Source: Vescimonas sanitatis (GTDB taxonomy: Bacteria; Bacillota; Clostridia; Oscillospirales; Oscillospiraceae). From it: 64,000 nt of DNA. The notes beneath the pieces are model-generated. The model saw only the letters and a list, made by a program, of their open reading frames with translations, was not told the origin of the DNA and made no database searches. Position 1 is the stretch's first letter, and each line of letters starts with the position of its first letter. The stretch lies in assembly GCF_049060325.1 (NCBI RefSeq), contig NZ_JBMGPW010000005.1, forward strand, positions 130,667 to 194,666, written 5' to 3'. This document shows, in pieces, positions 1 through 8,203 of the stretch. Both the position numbers and the translations under genes were made by a program.

Positions 1-1394
1 CCGTACACCGCCGGGTCGCCGCCCAGGATATCCACCAGCGTATCCATGTATTCGTCTGTGGTCAGCCCCTCCAGGTCGTCTATGGTGCTCTCCAGCGAGG
101 TCAGCAGCTTCTCCGTAGCCGGCCGCAGCAGCGCCATGGTGTCACCCACAGCGTCAGCGGTCTCCGCCAGCGCGGTCTTCATGGCCTTGGCGTCCCCGGC
201 CAGCGCGGCCATGCCCTCCATGGTGTCCGCCACCTGACCGGCCACGGTGTCCAGTTCCTTTTGCAGCGCCTTGGAGGTCACGGGGATCCTGTCCGCCATC
301 GTCCGCAGGGACTTCACCAACGCGTCGCAGTCCGCCAGCAGATCGGCAGAATCCGGACTCTCCGCCAATGCCCGCAGCTGCTTTGCCGTCTTGCGGCACT
401 CCGCCGCCGTCTGCCGCGCCGCCTCCGCCTGGGTCTTACCCGCCTCTGTGCCGGAGGCCTCCAGTCCCGCCGCCCACGTTTCCAACGTGGCCGCCGCCTT
501 TTCCAGCTGCGCCGCCGCATCTCGCAGCTGCTGCTGTGCCGACGGCAACTCCGGCGCGTTCCCAATGGCGCTGTTCAGCCGATCCAGCGCCCGTTCCACC
601 CGGGCCAGGGCCGTGTTCAGCCGCAGCTGTATCTCCGCCGCCGTCTGCTGCAGCTGTGCGCCGTCCGGCAGGTTCTTGTTGATATTGGCCACGGCCGCCT
701 CCAGCGCCGCCGCGCTGCTCTCCGACACGCCGCTGCCGCCCGCCGTCTCAAAGGCGTCCATCATCCGCCCGCAGGCGTGCAGCAGATCCTGGGCCTGGTA
801 CAGCACGCCCTTCACGGCGGCCTCCGGGTCGTCGGCGGTCAGATTCGCCGCCAGCAGATTGCTCTGCTCCATGATGCCGTCGATGACCACCTCCAGATAG
901 TTTTCACTGATGGAGCGCTTCAGCGTCTCCACCGCCGTGTCGGTGATCTTGGTGGCCACGGCGTTCTTCTTGGCGTTTTCGTAGTAGGTGATGGCCGGCT
1001 TACCGGTCCAGTCCGTCAGCATCCGGTACATATTCCGGCTGAACTGCTTGTCGACGACCACCGCCGCGTAGTAGTCGCCGGACTCCACGCCGCCCTTGGC
1101 CTCCTCCTCGGTGTCCACGATGACCCAGTTGATGGATGTAGCCTCCCGCAGGTCGGCCACCACGTCGTCGCCCTTGTTCTCGTAGGTGCCGTCCGCGTCG
1201 GTATAGCCCTCGTCCAGCGACGCCACCGCGATGGATATCCCCCCGGTGTTGCCGTAGGGGTCCCAGTTGGAGTAGATATTCAGCCAGGCGTACAGGCTGG
1301 GCAGCAGGGCGATGGCGACCACCACCACACAGGCGAAAAAGCACTTGCTCAGCGTCCGTATATCGGTTTTGAATACCGTCCAGATATTACGCAT
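1..1394 (-). CDS. YhgE/Pip-family membrane protein (5' part; runs off the left edge)
   Basis: This is the N-terminal 464 codons of a long membrane protein. It opens with MRNIWTVFKTDIRTL, then one membrane segment (about residues 17-38) and the LYAWLNIYSNWDPYGNT stretch typical of YhgE/Pip (phage infection protein) proteins. An extracytoplasmic domain follows, then a very Ala/Gln/Glu-rich region (about residues 170-440) that looks like a long coiled coil. The start is ATG with AGGAGG 4 bases upstream. Family members have a C-terminal multi-pass membrane domain, which here would lie outside the window. In Gram-positive bacteria these proteins serve as phage receptors or parts of secretion and peptide-export systems; the role here is inferred only from the family. 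A terminator separates it from the BceB-like gene upstream. Confidence 0.85.
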   Translation of the reverse strand, partial: MRNIWTVFKTDIRTLSKCFFACVVVVAIALLPSLYAWLNIYSNWDPYGNTGGISIAVASLDEGYTDADGTYENKGDDVVADLREATSINWVIVDTEEEAKGGVESGDYYAAVVVDKQFSRNMYRMLTDWTGKPAITYYENAKKNAVATKITDTAVETLKRSISENYLEVVIDGIMEQSNLLAANLTADDPEAAVKGVLYQAQDLLHACGRMMDAFETAGGSGVSESSAAALEAAVANINKNLPDGAQLQQTAAEIQLRLNTALARVERALDRLNSAIGNAPELPSAQQQLRDAAAQLEKAAATLETWAAGLEASGTEAGKTQAEAARQTAAECRKTAKQLRALAESPDSADLLADCDALVKSLRTMADRIPVTSKALQKELDTVAGQVADTMEGMAALAGDAKAMKTALAETADAVGDTMALLRPATEKLLTSLESTIDDLEGLTTDEYMDTLVDILGGDPAVY

Positions 1395-1522
1395 ACTGCC
1401 TCCTTACGCGCGGCACGCCGCGCTGTATATAAAACTGTTGCAAACAATAGTGTATCAGTATGTATTATACAGAAAGCCGCTGTGATTTGTCCACGCAAAA
1501 CCCGTTTTTTGCCTAAAAATAC

Positions 1523-1552
1523 AGAAAAGAGACGGCTCCCGCCGTCTCTTTC
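1523..1552 (-). terminator. Rho-independent terminator after the BceB-like permease
   Basis: A GAGACGGC/GCCGTCTC stem with a 4-base loop is followed on the minus strand by TTTTCTG, just past the permease stop codon. Confidence 0.75.
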
Positions 1553-1555
1553 GTT

Positions 1556-3610
1556 CTATTCTTTTTCTGTATCCTCCGCCACGATGCGGTAGTAGGTATT
1601 CCCCGTCAGCTTGTACACGATGGCATACAGCACCGCGAACACCGCAAAGCTCACCGCCGTGGTGCCGATCAGCAGCCCCCGGTTGTCCAGATTGAACAGG
1701 ATCAGCAGCTTGTGGATGAACGGGAAGGCGAAGCACAGGTGCACGCCCGCCAGCACCAGCGGCAGATAGAACACCGTCAGCAGCTGGCTGTTGATGCTGC
1801 GGCGAATGTCCTGCTTGGTCATGCCCACCTTCTGCATGATGTCAAAGCGGGACTGATCCTCATAGCCCTCGGAGAGCTGCTTATAGTAAAGGATAGCCAC
1901 CGCCGCGAAGATAAACACGATACTCAGCATGATGCCCAGGAAGAACAATCCGCCGTACATGCCGTAGAAGTCTGCCCGGTTGGCGGCCTTGGACTCCACG
2001 CTGACGCCCACGCCCCAGTCACTGCTGACGCCCGCCAGATAGCCGTTCAGCGCGTCCTCCAGATTGGGCGTTGCGCCATCGATGTTCCCCTGCTGGTTTT
2101 CCGGCAGATCGGTGTCGAAGGCGTAGTGCCACGTGGCCGTGAGATACCAGCCGTATTTTTCGCTCAGTCCGTCCTCCAGCTCCTGCACGAACTGCGTGAA
2201 GTGCGGCATGACCACCATCAGGGTCGGGGTGATATCCGCCGTGAAGGGGCCGCTCAGCGGCGGAATGTCCCGATCCATGACCCGGAACGTCCATTCCCCA
2301 TCGACGGTCAGGGTGTCGTAAGGAAAATCCGTCCGCAGAGCCGCCACATACACCTGCCCGTCCTCCAGCGTCAGGCTCTGCCCCGTGGCGGCGTTGTAGT
2401 CCTCCAGCGGCAGGAAATGCAGCTGCGTCACACGGGTGCTGTCCGCTGCGGACGCACCGGCGTTGCCCAACCGCAGATCCCCGCCGTCTGGCAGACCGCT
2501 GACGCTGATCTCACGGTATGTCGCCACATTACTGGTCTGCCCGCCGAAGTTGAAAACGGTGCTCTCCACACCCTGACGCAGCTGCTCCGCCTCCGCCTCG
2601 TCCAGCGGATGATCGCTTCTGCCGTATACCGCCACGTCCATGTCGCGGGGATACCGGGCATTCACCGCGTCCTCCTGCCCCACATACAGGCAGGTGGTGG
2701 ACGAGATCATCACCAGCACCATGGTGGCCAGGATGCACACCGAAGCCAGCCCCGCGCCGTTGCGCTTCATGCGGTAGGCCATGGAGGACACGGACACGAA
2801 GTGCTGGGGACGGTAGTAGTATTTTTTGTTCCTTTGCAAGCCGCGGCACAGCGTCACCGACCCGCTGATAAACAGCAGATAGGTGGCCAGTATCACCATG
2901 ATGACCGCCGCAAAGAACCACAGCAGCGCCGCCAGCGGCTCCTTGATGGACAATGCCAGCGCGTAAGCGGCACCCAGCAGAACCATGCCCGCCGCCGTCA
3001 GCACCCACTGCGCCTTGGGCGGCTTCTCGCCCACGCTCTCGCTGCGCAGCAGCGCCACGGCACTGACGCCGTGCAGCTGCCGCAGGCTGTTCAGCAATAT
3101 CAGCGTGTGGATGACCGCAAACAACGCCGCCGCAGCCAGCAGAGACGATACGGACACCGTCAGGGTATAGGTCACGGGCACCTGCAAAAGCCGCACCATA
3201 CCCAGCTCCGCCAGCTTATACAGTACCACGCCCAGAAGCAGTCCCGTCCCCGTGGTCAGGCCATAGGTGATGACCGTCTCCCACAGCAGAATGCGGGCGA
3301 TGTTGCCCTTGCCCATACCCAGCACATTGTACAGGCCAAACTCCCTCTCCCGGCGGCGAATGAGGAACGAGTGGGTATAGAACAAAAATATCAGCGCAAA
3401 CACGGCGATGACCACCGTGCCCAGCCGCAGTATGATGGCGCTGCTGCCGCCGCCGGACATGTGCTCCAGCACCGGCGATCCGGACAGCCCCGTAAGAATG
3501 TAGAACATCAGCACCATCCCGGCGCAGCTGAGCAGATACGGCAGGTATAGCCGCCTGTTTTTTCTCATGCCCGTCCAGGCCAGCCGGGCGTATAATGTCT
3601 TTTCCCTCAT
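1556..3610 (-). CDS. BceB-type ABC transporter permease (FtsX domains)
   Basis: This 684-residue permease has the BceB layout. An N-terminal membrane segment (YLLSCAGMVLMFYILTGL) and an FtsX domain come first, then further membrane segments to about residue 305. A roughly 200-residue extracellular domain follows, then a second FtsX-like block with three membrane spans. Such permeases sense peptide antibiotics such as bacitracin or lantibiotics and protect their targets, and they signal to an intramembrane-sensing kinase. Its ATG overlaps the stop of the ATPase gene (ATGA), so the two are translationally coupled. The kinase and response regulator genes lie just upstream, giving a complete BceRS-BceAB module. 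Which peptide it recognises cannot be read from the sequence. Confidence 0.93.
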   Translation of the reverse strand: MREKTLYARLAWTGMRKNRRLYLPYLLSCAGMVLMFYILTGLSGSPVLEHMSGGGSSAIILRLGTVVIAVFALIFLFYTHSFLIRRREREFGLYNVLGMGKGNIARILLWETVITYGLTTGTGLLLGVVLYKLAELGMVRLLQVPVTYTLTVSVSSLLAAAALFAVIHTLILLNSLRQLHGVSAVALLRSESVGEKPPKAQWVLTAAGMVLLGAAYALALSIKEPLAALLWFFAAVIMVILATYLLFISGSVTLCRGLQRNKKYYYRPQHFVSVSSMAYRMKRNGAGLASVCILATMVLVMISSTTCLYVGQEDAVNARYPRDMDVAVYGRSDHPLDEAEAEQLRQGVESTVFNFGGQTSNVATYREISVSGLPDGGDLRLGNAGASAADSTRVTQLHFLPLEDYNAATGQSLTLEDGQVYVAALRTDFPYDTLTVDGEWTFRVMDRDIPPLSGPFTADITPTLMVVMPHFTQFVQELEDGLSEKYGWYLTATWHYAFDTDLPENQQGNIDGATPNLEDALNGYLAGVSSDWGVGVSVESKAANRADFYGMYGGLFFLGIMLSIVFIFAAVAILYYKQLSEGYEDQSRFDIMQKVGMTKQDIRRSINSQLLTVFYLPLVLAGVHLCFAFPFIHKLLILFNLDNRGLLIGTTAVSFAVFAVLYAIVYKLTGNTYYRIVAEDTEKE

Positions 3611-4371
3611 GCCGGTTCACCGCCCGACTGCAGCATAGTCAGCGTGTCGGAGATGCGCTGATAGAACCGGGTGTCGTCGTCCTCGCCCCGGTACAGCTGG
3701 TGGAACACCTGGCCGTCCTTGATGAACAGCACCCGGCCCGCCCGGCTGGCGGCCTTCACGGAGTGTGTCACCATCAGTATGGTCTGCCCTGCCCGGTTGA
3801 TGGCGGCGAACAGCCGCAGCAGCTCGTCGGTGGAGCCGCTGTCCAGTGCGCCGGTAGGCTCATCCGCCAGCAGCAGCTTTGGCTCGGTGATGATGGCCCG
3901 GGCCACTGCCGCCCGCTGCTTCTGCCCGCCGGAGACCTCATAGGGGTACTTCTTCAAAAGCTCCGTCAGTCCCAGCTCCCGGGCAATAGGCAGCAGCCGC
4001 GCCCGCATATCCTCGTAAGACATTCCCATCAGCACCAGCGGCAGATAGATATTGTCCTCCAGCGTAAATGTGTCCAGCAGATTGAACTCCTGGAACACGA
4101 ACCCCAGGTTGTCCCGGCGGAAGGCCGCCGCGTCCCTCTCCCGTATCTTGCCCAGCTCATGGCCGTCCAGCCGCACCGTACCCGCCGTGGGCTCGTCCAG
4201 CGCCGCCAGAATGTTCAGCAGCGTGGTCTTGCCGCTGCCGGACTCACCCATGATAGCGACATACTCGCCCTGCTCCACGGTGAAGCTGACATTCCGCAGC
4301 GCCTCTACACGGCTGCCGCCCAGCCGCGAGGTGTATACCTTCCGCAGCCCACTGACTTCCAAAATGCTCAT
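3607..4371 (-). CDS. BceA-type ABC transporter ATP-binding protein
   Basis: An ABC ATPase of 254 residues starting MSILEVSGLRKVY. It has Walker A (GESGSGKTT), Q-loop (FVFQEFNLLDTF), signature (VSGGQKQR) and Walker B (LLLADEPTGALD), the MacB/LolD/BceA pattern. The ATG is chosen because AGGAGG lies 7 bases upstream; an earlier in-frame start would add 30 poorly conserved residues. The stop overlaps the permease start by 4 bases. The promoter region upstream shares a motif with the promoter of the response-regulator gene (see the site at 4485), which is consistent with induction by the neighbouring two-component system. Confidence 0.95.
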   Translation of the reverse strand: MSILEVSGLRKVYTSRLGGSRVEALRNVSFTVEQGEYVAIMGESGSGKTTLLNILAALDEPTAGTVRLDGHELGKIRERDAAAFRRDNLGFVFQEFNLLDTFTLEDNIYLPLVLMGMSYEDMRARLLPIARELGLTELLKKYPYEVSGGQKQRAAVARAIITEPKLLLADEPTGALDSGSTDELLRLFAAINRAGQTILMVTHSVKAASRAGRVLFIKDGQVFHQLYRGEDDDTRFYQRISDTLTMLQSGGEPA

Positions 4372-4484
4372 AGCATGACCTCCTTTTCCTTCGGGAGCCT
4401 CCGGCCCATCGCCCCGTCTCCCAACACGGTCAGTATACCGCGTCCCCCGCCCCCCTTCCATCGCTTTCCCTTACCCTTCCCGAA

Positions 4485-4500
4485 CACAATTGTCACATTT
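4485..4500 (-). promoter_or_regulatory. Candidate response-regulator site upstream of the BceA-like gene
   Basis: On the minus strand this reads AAATGTGACAATTGTG. A nearly identical element, AATGTGACAATATTG, occurs upstream of the response-regulator gene at 6355-6369. Sharing between the two transcription units of one module suggests a binding site of the BceR-like regulator or a common promoter element; binding is inferred. Confidence 0.5.
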
Positions 4501-4506
4501 CCCACC

Positions 4507-4618
4507 CTTTGCAAGGGCGATAATAAAATGTCGTAGGGGCCGGCGTCCTCGACGGCCCGTTTGCAGAACCTCCCGGTGAACCATTGTAGGGGTGGATGAC
4601 TCTGTCCACCCACTCCCC
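4507..4618. repeat. Dispersed intergenic repeat (TAGGGG-type)
   Basis: Holds the string TGTAGGGGTGGATGACTCTG followed by TCCACCC. A close copy (TGTAGGGGCGGACGACTCTG, TCCGCCC) is at about 16540-16565. No gene is seen here. It separates the kinase gene stop from the transporter promoter. Confidence 0.6.
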
Positions 4619-5608
4619 TCACTCCGCCACAAACGCCGGGCGGCCCAGCGTCAGCCTCACCGTGGTACCCACGCCGGGCACGGACTCGATCCGTATCTCA
4701 TGCCGCAGATTGCGGCATATCCGCCGGCACAGGTACAGCCCGATGCCGCTGGACCGCCGGTCCAGCCGCCCGTTCTGCCCGGTATAGCCCATGTCAAATA
4801 CCCGGGGCAGGTCCTCCGGCGCGATTCCCATGCCGCTGTCCCGGATGCACAGATCGTCTCCCTCCCGGTAGATCCGGACGGTCCCGTCCTGCCCGGTGTA
4901 CTTCAGGGCATTGCTCAGCAGCTGCTCCACCACAAAGGTCAGCCACTTGCCGTCCGTCACCGTCTCCCATTCCACCGGCGTGTAATCCAGCGCGATGCGC
5001 CGGTCAATGAACTCCCCGGCAAACCGCCGCACAGCGGCGCGCACCACATCATCCACGGCGCACGTTCGTATCACGTAGTCGCTGCCGCCCTCCTCCAGCC
5101 GCAGATAGGTCAGTGCCATATCCACATACTGCTCCACCCGGCCCAGCTCCGTCATCAGCCGCCGGGCGGCCGGGGTGTCCTCACCCTGCAGGGTCAGGCG
5201 CATGGCGGCGATGGGCGTCTTGATCTGGTGCACCCATGCGGTGTAATAGGCCGTCATATCCTCCCACCGGGCGGCGCGCGCCGTCTCCTGCCGGCGCAGC
5301 TCCCGCCGCAGCGTCTCCACCACGGCGGCGCAGTCCGCCCCCTCTACGGTGGTCATGGCCGGCAGGTCCAGCAGCACCGCCTCGCCCGCCTCCCGCAGAC
5401 GCTTCAGCGCCTTGTGCCGCCGTGCCGCGCGGCCGTAATCCCACGCCGCAAGGCACGCCCCCAGCAGAACGCACAGCCCTGCCGGATAGCCCACCGCCGC
5501 CAGCGGCAGGCCGTACAGGGCAAAGGACACGGCAAACACCCCGACAAACAGCAGAAATGCCGCCAGCGTCAGCCGACGCTCCTTCAGATATGCTTTGAGC
5601 AGCTCCAT
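4619..5608 (-). CDS. BceS-type intramembrane-sensing histidine kinase
   Basis: About 329 residues. Two membrane segments near the N-terminus (about residues 15-55) are separated by almost no extracellular loop, which marks an intramembrane-sensing kinase. The phosphoacceptor is in HQIKTPIAAMRLTLQ. The ATPase domain has the N box (EQLLSNALKYT), G1 (IRDSGMGI) and G2 (SSGIGLYL). It should phosphorylate the adjacent OmpR-type regulator in response to the BceAB-type transporter. I chose ATG at 5608 because GGAG lies 8 bases upstream; a GTG at 5617 overlapping the regulator stop is the alternative. Confidence 0.93.
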   Translation of the reverse strand: MELLKAYLKERRLTLAAFLLFVGVFAVSFALYGLPLAAVGYPAGLCVLLGACLAAWDYGRAARRHKALKRLREAGEAVLLDLPAMTTVEGADCAAVVETLRRELRRQETARAARWEDMTAYYTAWVHQIKTPIAAMRLTLQGEDTPAARRLMTELGRVEQYVDMALTYLRLEEGGSDYVIRTCAVDDVVRAAVRRFAGEFIDRRIALDYTPVEWETVTDGKWLTFVVEQLLSNALKYTGQDGTVRIYREGDDLCIRDSGMGIAPEDLPRVFDMGYTGQNGRLDRRSSGIGLYLCRRICRNLRHEIRIESVPGVGTTVRLTLGRPAFVAE

Positions 5609-5613
5609 ATCTC

Positions 5614-6285
5614 TCACTCCACGATGTACCCCACCCCGTGCCGGGTGGCGATAAATTCCACAAGCCCCACGCCCGCCAGCTTCCGCCGCAGGCGGTTCAC
5701 ATTGACGGTCAGCGTGTTCTCATCCACAAAGCTGTCCGTCTCCCACAGCCGCTGCATCAGCTTCTCCCGGCTGACCACCTTCCCGGCGCTCTCCATCAGG
5801 CAGGACAGGATACGGTACTCATTCTTGGTCAGCTCCACCGTCTGCCCCTGATAGGTCAGCTTCTGGTCGTCGGCGGACAGCTGCGCGCCCCGTCTCTCCC
5901 GCAGCACCGCCGGCGCCGCCATGTCATAGCTGCGCCGCAGCATGGCCTGTACCTTGGCCATCAGAACACCGCCGTCAAAGGGCTTGGCGATAAAATCGTC
6001 CGCGCCGAAGTTCATGGCCATGATGACATTCATGTTATCACCGGCCGAGGACAAAAACAGGATGGGCGCACTGGTCTGCTTCCGCAGCTCCCGGCACCAG
6101 TGATAGCCGTCAAAGCACGGCAGGGCGATATCCAATATAATGAGGTGCGGCTGAAATTCCGCCGCCTCCGCCGTCACCGTCCGAAAGTCCCGGGCGCACC
6201 GGACCTCCAGTCCCCAGCTCTCCGCCAGATGCGCCACCGCCTGGGCGATGGTCCTGTCGTCCTCCACAATAAATATACGGTACAT
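5614..6285 (-). CDS. BceR-type OmpR/PhoB-family response regulator
   Basis: A 223-residue regulator starting MYRIFIVEDDRTIAQ. The receiver domain (residues 1-115) has the acidic pair ED, phosphoacceptor D in LIILDIALP and the conserved KPF. A winged-helix DNA-binding domain follows (about 130-220), with ELTKNEYRIL and the NVNRLRRKL recognition-helix region. The start follows GGATG at the right distance and gives a standard receiver N-terminus. Its coding end abuts the kinase gene. It is expected to control the transporter genes downstream and possibly itself. Confidence 0.95.
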   Translation of the reverse strand: MYRIFIVEDDRTIAQAVAHLAESWGLEVRCARDFRTVTAEAAEFQPHLIILDIALPCFDGYHWCRELRKQTSAPILFLSSAGDNMNVIMAMNFGADDFIAKPFDGGVLMAKVQAMLRRSYDMAAPAVLRERRGAQLSADDQKLTYQGQTVELTKNEYRILSCLMESAGKVVSREKLMQRLWETDSFVDENTLTVNVNRLRRKLAGVGLVEFIATRHGVGYIVE

Positions 6286-6354
6286 ACGCTCACATCCTTT
6301 ACGCTCTTCATTATACCCTCCCTCGCCTCTGTCCCGCAAGCCCTCTTACTCTTT

Positions 6355-6369
6355 CAATATTGTCACATT
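6355..6369 (-). promoter_or_regulatory. Candidate response-regulator site upstream of the BceR-like gene
   Basis: Minus-strand AATGTGACAATATTG, the partner of the motif at 4485-4500. It lies about 70 bp upstream of the regulator start. Confidence 0.45.
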
Positions 6370-6398
6370 CGCTTACCGGATTTTTTTCAAAAACAGGG

Positions 6399-6427
6399 TT
6401 GACAAATCCGCGCCGCCGTGTTATAAC
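6399..6427 (+). promoter_or_regulatory. Sigma-A promoter of cysK
   Basis: A perfect -35 TTGACA (6399-6404), a 17-base spacer and -10 TATAAC (6422-6427). The Rrf2-type operator starts 6 bases downstream, so a bound repressor would block transcription initiation. Confidence 0.85.
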
Positions 6428-6433
6428 TGTACC

Positions 6434-6453
6434 AACCTACCGAGTTGGTAGTT
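6434..6453 (+). promoter_or_regulatory. Rrf2/CymR-type operator of cysK
   Basis: AACCTACCGAGTTGGTAGTT contains the inverted repeat CTACC-GAGTT-GGTAG. Fifteen of 20 bases match an element inside the promoter of the Rrf2 gene at 9805-9823. Position at +1 and the cysteine-synthase target fit a cysteine- or Fe-S-responsive repressor. Confidence 0.65.
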
Positions 6454-6477
6454 GTATTTCAGAAATGAGGCGATCAC

Positions 6478-6516
6478 ATGACCCGCACTCTTGTTCTCCT
6501 GACCGGACGATGTTGA
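6478..6516 (+). CDS. Candidate cysteine leader peptide MTRTLVLLTGRC
   Basis: A 12-codon frame has GAGG 7 bases before its ATG. It lies between the cysK promoter and the cysK start, and ends with a cysteine codon (TGT) directly before TGA. Short upstream peptides ending in Cys codons are known to precede sulfur-assimilation genes in some bacteria, where ribosome stalling at Cys senses cysteine-tRNA supply. Here this is inference from position, ribosome site and the terminal Cys; no clear terminator/anti-terminator pair is seen before cysK. Confidence 0.4.
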   Translation: MTRTLVLLTGRC

Positions 6517-6578
6517 CTCCTTTTCCCTTCATTCCACACAACAACATCTGACTATAAACGATAAAGGAGATAAACACT

Positions 6579-7511
6579 ATGTCTAACATCTACACTTCCG
6601 CTGACCAGCTGATCGGCAAGACTCCCCTGCTGGAGCTGACCCATATCGAAAAGGCCCATGACCTCAAGGCGAAGATCGTCGCCAAGCTGGAGTACTTCAA
6701 CCCCGCCGGCAGCGTCAAGGACCGTATCGCCAAGGCCATGATCGACGACGCCGAGGCCAAGGGCCTGCTGAAGGCCGGCAGCGTCATCATTGAACCCACC
6801 TCCGGCAACACCGGTATCGGCCTGGCCTCCGTGGCCGCCGCCCGGGGCTACCGCATCATCATCGTTATGCCCGAGACCATGTCCGTGGAGCGCCGCCAGC
6901 TGATGAAGGCCTACGGCGCGGAGTTGGTGCTCACCGAGGGTGCCAAGGGCATGAAGGGTGCCATTGCCAAGGCCGACGAGCTGGCCAAGGAGATCCCTAA
7001 CAGCTTCGTGGCAGGCCAGTTTGTGAATCCCGCCAACCCCACGGCCCACTACGAGACCACCGGTCCCGAGATCTGGGCCGACACCGACGGCAAGGTGGAC
7101 TTCTTCGTGGCCGGCGTGGGCACCGGCGGTACCATCACCGGCACCGGTAAGTTCCTGAAGGAAAAGAACCCCGCCGTCAAGGTAGTCGCCGTGGAGCCCA
7201 AGACCTCCGCCGTGCTGTCCACCGGTATCGCCGGCTCCCACAAGATCCAGGGCATCGGCGCGGGCTTCGTCCCTGATGTGCTGGACACTAAGATCTACGA
7301 CGAGATCATCCCTGTGGACAACGACGACGCCTTTGCCGTAGGCAAGGAAATGGGTCACCGCGAGGGCGTGCTGGTGGGTATCTCCTCCGGTGCGGCACTG
7401 TGGGCCGCCATCGAGCTGGCCAAGCGTCCGGAGAACGCCGGCAAGACCATCGTGGTCCTGCTGCCCGACACCGGCGACCGCTATCTCTCCACCCCGCTGT
7501 TTGCGGACTGA
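6579..7511 (+). CDS. cysK: Cysteine synthase A (O-acetylserine sulfhydrylase)
   Basis: A 310-residue enzyme that makes L-cysteine from O-acetylserine and sulfide using PLP. The PLP lysine is in NPAGSVKDRIA (about residue 46). The substrate loop TSGNTGIGLA, the phosphate-binding glycine loop GTGGTITGTGK and the C-terminal SSGAALWAA are all present and complete. AAGGAG precedes the ATG. It is monocistronic, ended by a strong terminator and preceded by an Rrf2-type operator and a short leader, so expression probably follows cysteine or sulfur status. Confidence 0.97.
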   Translation: MSNIYTSADQLIGKTPLLELTHIEKAHDLKAKIVAKLEYFNPAGSVKDRIAKAMIDDAEAKGLLKAGSVIIEPTSGNTGIGLASVAAARGYRIIIVMPETMSVERRQLMKAYGAELVLTEGAKGMKGAIAKADELAKEIPNSFVAGQFVNPANPTAHYETTGPEIWADTDGKVDFFVAGVGTGGTITGTGKFLKEKNPAVKVVAVEPKTSAVLSTGIAGSHKIQGIGAGFVPDVLDTKIYDEIIPVDNDDAFAVGKEMGHREGVLVGISSGAALWAAIELAKRPENAGKTIVVLLPDTGDRYLSTPLFAD

Positions 7512-7551
7512 TACTGCGTTTTTCTTCCTTCCATTTTCTCCTCACAAACAT

Positions 7552-7590
7552 GACGAACGGACCTTTTTTGAGGTCCGTTCGTCTTTTCTT
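7552..7590 (+). terminator. Terminator of cysK
   Basis: Twelve-bp stem GACGAACGGACC/GGTCCGTTCGTC with a T-rich loop, followed by TTTTCTT. Confidence 0.9.
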
Positions 7591-7653
7591 CTGTTTCTTT
7601 CCACTTTCTTTCTATTCTCCTTCTATTTTCTTTCTACATTTTTTCTGCTTTTT

Positions 7654-7684
7654 TGAAACGTTTTTTGCTCCGCAGGTGTATGAT
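7654..7684 (+). promoter_or_regulatory. Possible ECF-type autoregulated promoter
   Basis: TGAAAC (7654-7659) lies about 18 bases before GTATGAT, upstream of the sigma-factor gene. GAAAC is a common ECF -35 core, so the sigma factor may drive its own operon. The assignment is by pattern only. Confidence 0.4.
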
Positions 7685-7723
7685 AGATGAAAGGCCTTTC
7701 ACCTCAACAAAAGGAGAACCCCT

Positions 7724-8203
7724 ATGACGGACGAACAGTTCACCCCGCTGGCGGAGCGGTATATGGACACGGTGTTCCGGGTGGCGTACAGCTATCTGCG
7801 CTGCCGGGACGACGCCGACGATGTGACCCAGGACGTGCTGATACAGCTGTACAAAGAGGATAAGGCGTTCGAAAGCGACGCCCACGTCAAGAATTGGCTC
7901 ATTCGCGTCACGGTCAATCGCTGCAAGAACGTGCTCCGCGCCCCGTGGCACAAGGCGGAGGACATCGCCGACTACGAGAACAGCCTCACCTTCGAGGCCC
8001 CGGAGTGCCGGGAGCTGTTCGATGCGGTGATGTCGCTGGACAGGCGCTACCGCCTGCCGGTGCTGCTGTACTACTACGAAGGCTATCGCCAGAGGGAGAT
8101 CGCCGCTTTGCTGGGCGTACCGGAGGAAACGGTACGCACAAGGCTGTCTCGCGCCAGAGACAAGCTGAAGCACATTTTATCGGAGGTGCCGCAGTATGCA
8201 TGA
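7724..8203 (+). CDS. ECF-type RNA polymerase sigma factor
   Basis: A 159-residue sigma-70-family protein with only regions 2 and 4. Region 2 spans about residues 10-75 (YLRCRDDADDVTQDVLIQLY). Region 4 (about 105-155) contains YYEGYRQREIAALLGVPEETVRTRLSR, split as helix-turn-helix. AAAGGAG precedes the ATG. It overlaps the next gene, a single-pass membrane protein, by 8 bases, the usual ECF/anti-sigma arrangement. The stimulus is not evident. Confidence 0.93.
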   Translation: MTDEQFTPLAERYMDTVFRVAYSYLRCRDDADDVTQDVLIQLYKEDKAFESDAHVKNWLIRVTVNRCKNVLRAPWHKAEDIADYENSLTFEAPECRELFDAVMSLDRRYRLPVLLYYYEGYRQREIAALLGVPEETVRTRLSRARDKLKHILSEVPQYA

